DNA of 64,000 nucleotides from NCBI GenBank assembly GCA_030248135.1, contig JASANC010004932.1:1-64000 (forward strand), given 5' to 3'. Positions within the stretch are counted from its first letter, which is position 1. Every line of letters begins with the position of its first letter. This stretch comes from Theristus sp. LFF4_11 (Eukaryota; Nematoda; Chromadorea; Monhysterida; Xyalidae). Below, piece after piece: positions 24,845 through 32,700 of this stretch. The notes beneath the pieces are model-generated. The model was given only the letters and a program-made list of their open reading frames with translations. It ran no database searches and was not told the origin of the DNA. Position numbers and translations under genes: made by a program.

Positions 24845-27800
24845 TAGGCGATGTTTTTAGCCAGGGCTAACCCAGAGAAGCGTAACTCCATTGAGTAGGG
24901 CGCCCATCGAGTTTTCTCTGTCATTAAGTGCCTATACACCCCTCGGCGGGGCTCGATCCCCCGAGCGCACAGACTGTAGTCTAACGCACTACCACCAGGC
25001 CACGAGGGTGACATTTTGCAATGATTTTTGGTAGGTAGCTAGTTGGATTGGTATTGAGAAAGACCTATTGTTAAGTCGCTGTTTGCGGATTCGCTAGGTA
25101 GATGCGTACCACGGTGCCCGCTCCCCTGGCTCGTCGGCGCGACGGACACCAGGCAGAAGAAAACCATACAAACGAGCCTGTGTACTGAGTTCGTAGACAC
25201 TTTTGCATGGACGATGTGTTCAAAAAGCATGTAGTTATCAATGATCTTGACCGTAATCGTAACCTGGCTTCACCGTTTGTGTGCAGCACACCATTACGAA
25301 GGTGTCGTTGACTTGTGCCTCTGTGCTGCCGAACGTGTTGACCCCCGTAACCTGGCCGCCTCCGTCTACAAGAATCGTCAGCAGCTCTTGTATCCGGCAC
25401 AGCAGCCGTCTGTGTCGACGGTCGATGCGAGCACACAGCAACAGTTGAAGCACGTTTATCAGACACGGTTGGTCTTGCTGTGTTTTGGGTTTGTTGCGAG
25501 CTTGTTGTCACTATTTGCGTATAACTTCCACCCACCACATTATACTACCGTCTCACTGCCACATGTTTTGACTCTGCAGAGCAGAACACAGACTCTGTCT
25601 AACGGCTGATCTGAATCGGTACGTGATATATCTTATGTTTTGTATGATTTTGTTTTCTTGCAGTATTTCGTGCTATCGCCCAATGGTGGATGCGTTACAG
25701 CGGCTCACCATGGGCGTCCCATCTGGTCAAGACTCGCAGCACGCCCAATCCGACGAAGTGGCTGTGCGTTTTTTCTCTTATTTGGTGCTTTTTGGTCCCG
25801 CGTTTCCGCCAATACAAGCGATTCAGTTTTCGCGTCTTTTTAGGCCGAGCAAATACTGCAATTGGCGTTGCATTCCAACGACGAACTGTGTCACATGGTG
25901 CTCTACGATTGGATGGTCGACCGGGGCTTGCGTGATCGACTGCTGCAGGTTTGTGGGTTTGTCGCTTATTGGAATCGCACAGGAATCAGTTCAGAAAGAA
26001 TAGTGAAGAATCAGGAAGATAGAAGCACAAAACGTTCAAAACAATGTTTGCTAATATTTTAGCTTCATTCTGTGAGTCTGTTCGTTTTATTCTTCCAGGA
26101 TAATTCAGACTTTCTGGAGCAATACCTGCTGCTGCGATGTCAGGAGACAGACTCCGCCCAATTGTTGACGTACATGGAGCTGCTGTGGACGCTCTACGCC
26201 AAACGAGGCCGCTACTCGCACGCTGCCGAGTTGCTAGCACGATTGGCTGCAATGCAGAATTGGTGGGTGAATGGAACGTGTGGTTGTTGATTGGCAGCCG
26301 CCTGTGGTGAACGTTTGGAATGTACATTGAATTATTTGGATTGCAGTTGCAGCCAATCCGGTTTGCGTCCTTCAAATCAGACGCTGTTTGGACAGTGTTA
26401 TCGGAGTTTCCTGTAGGATGGAACCACCATAGTGTACTGCTTTTGCACAGCGCCAACATTGAACTGCGCAAACGAGTGGAGTTTCTGACGGAGGCGGTGA
26501 TGTGCGCAAAGTCGGCGACAGACATGGACGAGGAGACGCGTGCTGAGTTGACCGATAAACTGGAGGTGCGGAAGTGCAATCTGGACGACACGGTTTCGCA
26601 TCGTTTTTCGATTTATGTTTATAAGCTTTGGTGTCGTTGCTTAGCAGATTAAGAGGAAATGGCTTCGGGTCGTTATGAAGTCTGTTAGCTGTGTCTGTTC
26701 AATTTGAGCATGCGGTTTAGCGGCATCAGCCAAGTGGGTTGTATTGTGTGACGACCAGAGTATCCGGTCTGGATGACTTGTTGAAAAGTTGTTTGTACTC
26801 GTGTTACCTGCACTGACAACCTCGCACTTTGCATCTAGCGTGTTCATAGGCGTTTGTTTGTTGAACGACACACAACCATTTGCGTTGCACAGGTGGCGCG
26901 TCTACAGCTGACGATCTACGAGCGACTCCGCCAGCAGCTGCAGCAGCGCCAACGACGCGCCGCGGACGCAGCCCTGCGCGAGGCGGTGTCACGCCTGGAC
27001 GCTCAGCTGTACGACCTCACGGTGCTCTACGAGCAGTTCGCGGAGCCGTTCGACATGGCCGACTGCAAGCTGGCCATCGTCGCGTGCGCTGCGCTGGATG
27101 ATCGACCGTTGGTGGAGTCGCTCTGGGCGGATATTGTTGATAAAGGTGACGTTGGGCAGAGGAATGAGTTTGTTGATAAAAGTGGGGTTGGGGAGAGGGG
27201 TGAGTTTGGTGATAAAACTGTTTCCTGCGATGAGAACTATCATTGGATGAGGAATGACTTTGTTGACAAACGTGAGACGCATGTCTGTGGTTGTTCATGC
27301 AATTCACAGCTGACCGTTAGTTGCGTGTCCGTCCTACGTGGTTATTTAGTTGGCCAAGCACCAGTTTGAATGCAGCTGGTTAGAAGCGCTGATAGTTCGA
27401 AACTGTAGTCCCCACAGGCAGTAGACAGCTCTTTAATCTGACGGTCTGGCTTACGGAAAGTCTGTGTTCAAATGTAATCTTGTTCACTAATTGCAGAGCT
27501 GTCAGCAAACGAGACGGCAAGCACTGCGAATCGCTGCGAGCGACTGTTGACGCGAATGAAGGCGCTGATGGTGCAGCATGCCGCCGATGCACGCTACTAT
27601 CCCACTGGTGCGCTCGGTCGAACGGCTTCTGGATTGCAATTTGAAACATAAATTTGCTTGTGCTTGTTTGTGGAGCAAGCGAGCATGATTTGCGTGATTT
27701 TTTGTTATCGTCTTTCATGGTTCTGCGACTGCAGAGGTATTAGTGTCATGCTTAACGCACAGGACCCTTTTGTATTTCAGAGACTAAGGTGACTTTTCTT

Positions 27801-29027
27801 CAGCAGTTTTGAATGGCCCCGTCAAGCATGACACTGATTTCCTATCTATGAGTGCAGAATTGAACGCAGAACCAAAAAAGAGAAAAATTTGATGGTGTGA
27901 AAATGCGCCCGGAAACGGTGTTGATTTGTTCGTGCAGAGTTTCTCGCGGATCTACTGGTGAATCGCTCGGTGCAACACGAACTGCCGGCCGCTTGGCTGT
28001 CGCACGCCGCTGTGACACTCGAAATACCATTCAAAACGGTTTTTTTGTTCGGGGGCTTCTTGTTTCATTATTTCAGTGGTGTTCTTAGTGCCGGTTTTTT
28101 TTCGCTAAACAAACTGTTGCCGAGTGATGCCTGCATTTCTCTCCAAGAATGAGTCGTTCATCCGCCACAGTTGATTGGCTGCTTTCGATTCTGACTCACT
28201 GATTGGTCCGGCACAGCTGGATGCAGCCAATCAGCACTCAATCCAGTTCAAGTGTCAGAATGCACAAACTGCACATGTTTTACTAATGATTTGCATTCGG
28301 ACTGCTGTGCAGGTGCTTTCTGCGACCGAGTCCCGTCTGCGCACCGCAGTGGCATCCTCGTCCGCCACTGATCCTGCATCAGCCCACGGCCATCGTGCTG
28401 CTCGCCAACTGCTCGACGTCATCATTGAGCTGATGCGCTCGTTCCTCAGGGACGTCGACAAACGATTGGTGCCCTCGCAACGCGATCGGTTAGCTCCGCT
28501 GCTTCATTGGTGTTGGTTTTAGTGATGCTGTTTTGATTCAGCCTGTCCTGTTTGTCTCGAAAGTGGAAAACAAGCTACCGAACAAATCAGCGCACCGCAC
28601 AGCTATGACCTGATCTAACAAGAACCGTCGAATCGTGAAAAAAAAGTTCCGGACGGCCGCCACAGTGTGTTATTTTCTCGTCTGAACGCGATTTCATTGC
28701 ACTTCTAGTATTGTCACGTCGTCACAGAAATTTTTTTTCAAATGAAACTGAAACGAGTGTTGGAACAGAGCTTTGCAATCACCACTCTGACAATCAGGAG
28801 CCCGAAATCGTGTCGAGACCGATCACGATGAGTACCGTATCCAGTACGCCCTAAATGTAATCCAGTGGTGCTGATGTTGCAGACAGACGCTCGCAGCACG
28901 CTGCCTCGACGTGCTCGCCCGATGTCTGGTGGACTTGCAGAGCAGCGCCGGCGTGCGTTCTGCTGATGACGCCCGGTGCAGGGAGCTGCGCGCGCTGCAG
29001 GTGCAACTCGAGAAAGTCGCCGCGTGA
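13260..29027 (+). CDS. NUP155: Nuclear pore scaffold nucleoporin, Nup155/Nup170 family (NPP-8 type)
   Basis: About 29 exons encode 1,476 residues (human Nup155 has 1,391); the codon phase agrees at every junction used and the summed length is a multiple of three. The protein is an N-terminal beta-propeller followed by a long alpha-solenoid and belongs to the inner ring of the pore, where the family links the membrane-proximal coat to the central channel. Diagnostic stretches: [15 protein letters not shown] then HMQCNCEMG (exons 2-3), [19 protein letters not shown] (exon 6), [16 protein letters not shown] (exon 9), [12 protein letters not shown] (exon 13), [14 protein letters not shown] (exon 17), [22 protein letters not shown] (exon 23, quoted in part) and [19 protein letters not shown] (exon 25). 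The start [15 protein letters not shown] is the only in-frame ATG before the conserved part. Introns are unusually repeat-laden. One intron appears to be GC-AG. No frameshift or missing conserved block was seen. Confidence 0.93.
15225..16015. mobile_element. hAT-like non-autonomous element, TAGGGTTG family, copy 1
   Basis: The element begins TAGGGTTGG and ends CCAACCCTA. Subterminal ACCGGTTTTTT/AAAAAACCGGT repeats occur in both orientations. It is flanked by a perfect 8-bp duplication, CATTTCAT, the target-site length of hAT transposons. It lies wholly inside nucleoporin intron 6. No transposase frame is present, so it is non-autonomous, 791 bp. Confidence 0.75.
16605..16735. repeat. CA/TG-rich inverted-repeat element, intronic copy
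   Basis: The left end carries AGACCGTGCACTATTG and the right end CAGTCTTCAGACTAGG, matching the ends of the better preserved copy at 18,095-18,282. The interior is alternating purine-pyrimidine with ACACAGTAATGTTGCACA. It lies in a nucleoporin intron immediately after exon 8. Confidence 0.5.
17142..17245 (+). mobile_element. SINE family 2, body only
   Basis: The words GGCACTTAATGAC, GATGGGCGCCCTACTC, TCTGGGTTAG and ACATCGCC occur in the same order as in the full copy at 24,759-25,012 (which runs on the minus strand). The tRNA-like head is absent, so this is a 5'-truncated insertion, inside the nucleoporin intron after exon 9. Confidence 0.6.
17718..17795 (+). repeat. Intron module shared with 25,074-25,155
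   Basis: About 75 bp, including GGTAGACGCATACCGCGGTG, CCCTGGCTC and CGACGGACACC, recurs at 25,074 with roughly three quarters of positions identical and in the same orientation. Both copies are in nucleoporin introns. The module is open in frame here but does not fit the protein, whose flanking exons join without it. Confidence 0.55.
18095..18282. mobile_element. CA/TG-rich TIR element (MITE), best copy
   Basis: The left end AGTCCTAGTCTGAAGACCG and the right end GTCTTCAAACTAGGACT are inverted repeats about 27 bp long with few mismatches, continuing into GTTGCACA/TGTGCAAC. The 188-bp element lies in the intron between exons 11 and 12. Related copies are at about 14,605-14,745, 16,605-16,735 and 59,797-59,985. 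Confidence 0.6.
18747..19260 (+). repeat. Tandem repeat, about 171-bp unit, three copies
   Basis: Units start at about 18,747, 18,917 and 19,088 with GTGTTCGC. Each contains AGTCGTCTCACAATAGAAC (degenerate in unit 3), a TTTTTACCCAGAC word and AAAGTTCGGAGGGTTTTCAC. Units 1 and 2 are nearly identical; unit 3 is diverged. The array lies in nucleoporin intron 12, directly before the 149-bp satellite. Confidence 0.8.
19325..21090 (+). repeat. Satellite-like tandem array, 148-149-bp unit, about 12 copies
   Basis: Copies begin with AATTCAATGCGCTGATCACG at 19325, 19474, 19622, 19771, 19920, 20069, 20218, about 20359, 20500, 20649, 20796 and 20944. Spacing is 148-149 except for the eighth unit, which lacks about a dozen bases at its start. 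Shared inner words are CTGAATCGTGACGATTTCGG and TGAAAAACAAGAAAAC. Neighbouring units are more alike than distant ones, as expected of unequal exchange. It sits in intron 12 of the nucleoporin gene. Confidence 0.9.
21168..21938. mobile_element. Non-autonomous element with about 138-bp terminal inverted repeats
   Basis: The left arm starts ATTATCTAAAAATGCGGGAG and runs to about 21,305. The right arm (about 21,795-21,938) is its inverse complement, with near-perfect identity over AGACGCATATAAAAGGAGG and GTGAAAGACTTGGCTCGAC. The middle is unrelated and has no transposase. Length is about 771 bp, in nucleoporin intron 12. Confidence 0.8.
24667..25286 (+). other. GC-AG intron of the nucleoporin gene
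   Basis: Exon 19 can only be joined to exon 20 in frame and in register with the family (CEQLIA then [10 protein letters not shown]) if the donor is CTG|GCAAGT. The only nearby GT site gives the wrong phase. GCAAGT is the usual sequence of the minor GC donor class. The intron holds the full SINE of family 2 and the shared module. Confidence 0.7.
24759..25012 (-). mobile_element. tRNA-derived SINE, family 2, full copy with (CAA)n tail
   Basis: Read on the minus strand from 25,012, the element opens with a tRNA-like head: A-box-like GTGGCCTGGTGGTAGTGCG and B-box-like GGGATCGAGCCC. A body shared with the copy at 17,142 follows, and the element ends in an uninterrupted (CAA)n tail of about 80 bp (TTG repeats at 24,759-24,838 on the plus strand). 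It lies in the GC-AG intron of the nucleoporin gene. Confidence 0.75.
27135..27270 (+). repeat. 36-bp minisatellite spanning an exon/intron boundary
   Basis: Two close 36-bp units and a decayed third begin with GTTGATAAA. The first unit contains the last 11 nt of nucleoporin exon 25 and its donor GTTGATAAAG|GTGACG; the later units are intronic copies in which the donor reads AGTGGG or AACTGT. The exon end was thus duplicated into the intron. Confidence 0.6.
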
Positions 29028-29746
29028 CCGCTGACGTGTGCGTGACGTTCTGGATGGTCGTTTCCACCAACCTGTTTCGACGCCTTTGATCGTTTCAGTC
29101 ATCTGACTGTGGCCGCTAGGATTTTCTCTTCATTGTTTTTCTTGTTTTTGCTCTTTTTCTTGTTGTGTTCAGATTTGGTGATCCATGTTACGGACTTTGG
29201 TTTTATGTTTGTTGTGGACTGTTTGTTGTTGTCGTCTCGTTGATTGACCGGTATTGTTTTTTTTGCATTTCGATTGTTACAATTTTTCTTGTCCATACTA
29301 CAACGCTCATGCGACAGTCATACGCGTTTATTGCATTCGATCACGATAAAAACGGTTTCAAAGGATCCAATCGGAGATTCGGAATAGAGTTTCATGCAAA
29401 ATGTTGAGAGTCAGAACTCCAATGGACGGATGACCTCTCGCAAAGCAACAACAGCGTTGCAGACAACAGACCGCCAGCAAGCACGAGAAAACACCCAGAC
29501 ACGTTCGTCAACAACAGCTTATGTTCCTGGCCGTTGTTTTCAGAATTCCCAAGAATGTCCACAAAAGTTTAGAGCAGCTTTTTGCAACATTAGCATGACT
29601 GTCAACAACTACCTTCTGATTTCCGACATTCATTGAGAATAGCTGCTCACCGTTTTACTTCCAACATTTTGTTGAGCAGCTACTCAGAAGTTCTCATACT
29701 GTTCTCAGAAGCAACACAAAAAAGCGACTACAGCAGATTTCTGAAT
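29028..29746. other. Region between convergent genes, no gene seen
   Basis: It lies between the 3' end of the nucleoporin gene and the 3' end of the minus-strand receptor gene. T-rich DNA at 29,120-29,290 gives a hydrophobic but low-complexity plus-strand frame that I read as 3' untranslated sequence. From 29,430 to 29,700 there are inverted words built on GTTGAGCAGCT and CTCAGAAG. Confidence 0.4.
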
Positions 29747-32700
29747 TTAAAATAAAATTCTGAAAACAAGGCGGTCCTCTGCGAATCGTTGTTCGCTCGT
29801 CTGGTGGCAGCTGACGTTTGCTGGCGTTGACAAATATCGATCGAGTAACGTGGCGTAGACATACCAGCGGCCGGACAACGCGTGGTTCAGTCTGGCGATC
29901 CACTGCAATGACACAAAGTCTGCCAAGTTGGTGTGCCGAAGAAAGTTTCAAGTCAGCTTCTGACTAGTTTCATGTCATTATCTTTGATTTGGTTCTGCAA
30001 ACTCGATGCGTTCGCAGACGTGAAAAGCAAACTCGTGCTCGAAAAGGGAAATGTGTTTTTTATCTTCTCTATGCGTGGCGTCCATTGGGTGGCCGGACTA
30101 AAAGAAGACATGATAAAAAATAAAAGATGACAAAACAACGTCATGACGCCTGCTACCATCCGCGAGCGTTGCGACTTGTGGAACGCCAAGCCGCCAGCGC
30201 CAAAATACGGAACAACGATTCCTTGCAGATCCAGTATGCCACAGCCGCAGTGGTGTTTCCTCACTTCGGCAGCGTCGTTGCGTGAGCCAATCTTGGGATC
30301 GCTTTCAAAACAACATGCTTTTCTCAGCCTGCTCCTGATCAAGGCCGAACTGAAGTGGCATTTTGCGCTGGCAAACAGCGCCTTCTGCAACATTTGACTC
30401 AGGAATAGATCTCCCCTACCCACCCCCCCCCCAGCAGTGCACCACTTGAAGACCCATTTGATTGTGATTTTCGCAGTGACTGCACATTGGCCAGTGGACA
30501 TGCTTCAGTTGTCAACATTGTGAACGACACGCTGATTGGATTGTTTTGAAGCGGATCCCAGAACAGCGTCGTCGTTCGCCACCTCCGCCGCCAACGTCCT
30601 CCAATCGGGAATCTCGTACACCGGTGGATTCGTGGCCAGCGCCGTGCACAGCTGATAGTTCAGTGTTTGCGAATCGGAGCCGTTGAATCTTTGCACGCAA
30701 TTGGCCAGCGTTTTGCGACGGCCAGGCGAGATGTGCTGCTCGAAGAAAGTGCCAGCCGCCATGTACACCACCACCGTGCGACCCTCGATCGCGCGCAGCA
30801 AGTCGGACGTGTCGCGGTACCTTGCGACTCGAAAGTTGACAAGCAACTTTGCCAATAGACCTTCGACGTCAGAAACAAATGTTATGGCAAGTGTAAAAAT
30901 TATTTCAATTCAAGTTGAATTTGAAAAATTTTAGATTTCTTTTTTTTTGAAACGCCCACCTGCTCGATATAGTCCAGTGAACAGCAACAGCGTGAAAGCG
31001 AGGTTCAGCATGGTGCATTTTGCTGCGACGACGCGTTTGTGGTGACGTTGCGCTGTTGATGACGGTGACTGTCGGCTATCGGGTGGCGCGTAAACGTTTG
31101 ACGCGACGTGCAACAGGAGACGATTCTAAATGGCGCTCAACATCACCAACCAAGGTAGCTGCACTCAAAATCGTATTCAATCATAACGAACGATGGTAAA
31201 AACGGAAAGTTTGTTGTGAAGCAACCAAAATATGCGTGATAACGAACGCACCATAAAAACAACGACGATGATGCACAGCCAGGATTGCAGCGAATAGACG
31301 TGCAGGAACGTGGTTGGATTGCTGTGGTAGACGTCGCGCAAGCTGCCATCGGACACCAGCGCAACGTAGTCGCCTGGCGTCAGGGCATATGCACAGGCCA
31401 GCTAGGGACATTGTACAAACTGGACATCCTGCACATCCTGCACATCCTGCACATCCTGCACATCCTAGATATCCTGGACATCCTGGACATGCTGGACACC
31501 CTGCACATCCTACACATCCTGGACATCCTGGACTTCCTGGACATCCTGTTCATCTTGGACCTCCTGAACCTTCTGGACATCGTGGGCATGTGCGTGTAAA
31601 TATGCACTGACACCAGCGTTTAGCACGAAATCGTTTGTAAAGTCAAAGTGACGCTTTCGAGTATCGGTCTCCTGGAACTGAAAATAATGCTGCGGAAAAA
31701 TGTAATGTAATATGTATAAAATTCGGATTTACTGGAAAAACAATAATTTTTCCCAAAGACGGATGGCAAAGAGGATTATCGGGCGCAGTAAAAACTTTTA
31801 CGAACTAACCGAAGTTGATGTCGGTGTAGTTTCGTTCGCTGTCTCTAAACTTGTGGCAAACGCAAACCTGATTGACGCTCGCATCGACTGCACCACTGTC
31901 AATCATGTTCAGCATCAGATCAAAACGACTTTTTCTTGAATACCAATGCACCACATAACTCAGGTTGGCCGCTCGAAATAACAGATCGACGATTTCAGCG
32001 CCGAAACCTGCCGTTGTTGGAAAGGACAATCAATTATTTTGAACAAACGGCCCACAGAAAACAATGTCCTCCCAGAATCGACCAGCGGGACGTTGCATGA
32101 CTGACCAGGATACGGACATTTGGCAGTGCGCCGCAACTTTGCGTGCCCAAAAGCGCACTCGTTCACTTCTGGCGGATCGACCGCTGCCAGCAAACGAACC
32201 ACGTCTGTCATTTTTATATCTATCCAGCTTGCCTTGGAGAACTTATTTAAGACCCGATTTTTCATAATAGCAACCCCCTCTAGGCACTAGAATGCAAAGT
32301 TTTTCAAAATAAACTAAATCATACACCATTCTGACCGCCTTGACGCGCTGATTCCGAAAATCACATTTGTTTTCTGATTCGAGGGCATTTAGGGCCCAAA
32401 AATGGCCAAAAACCGTTTTTTCGGGACCCTTTCAAAAAATAGTGTTTTTTAAGCTTTTTAATAAAGCTACGACAAAAATAAAAAAAACCATTCGATTCGT
32501 CTTGATCTGCTGAACATTTTCTACTAATATACTATGCCCTAAAAATGCGGTCTAAAGGGCTATTTTTTAAAAAAAACTGGTTTTGGTCCCAGTATTTCAC
32601 GTTTTTTGGTCCTTTAGAACCGTTTTCGGGGCATGGTATAGGGGTGCACCAAAAAGCTTTCCGAAAGAGCTAGCTTTGTGCAAAGTTTCATTTAAAAAAA

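Larger units (their letters stand above)
22246..29027 (+). other. Exons of the nucleoporin alpha-solenoid half
   Basis: Exon positions: 22246-22534, 22692-22784, 23002-23198, 23329-23492, 23585-23807, 24104-24235, 24525-24666, 25287-25467, 25664-25763, 25844-25948, 26099-26262, 26451-26565, 26893-27145, 27497-27607, 27938-28038, 28313-28488 and 28883-29027 (TGA). The 23492/23585 pair is the least certain. Exon 13 ends CGGC|GTCAGT, giving PVYESTP across the junction. The last exon ends [11 protein letters not shown], close in position to the human C-terminus. Confidence 0.83.

Noticed and set aside
24935..25012. Functional tRNA gene on the minus strand
   Set aside because: It is the head of SINE family 2; the body recurs at 17,142 and a CAA tail follows.
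29165..29407. Hydrophobic plus-strand frame after the nucleoporin stop
   Set aside because: T-rich 3' flanking DNA; the hydrophobic run follows from base composition and there is no acceptor that fits.
31380..31613. Arg-Met-Ser or Leu-Asp-Ile repeat protein
   Set aside because: Produced by a 9-bp minisatellite in an intron.
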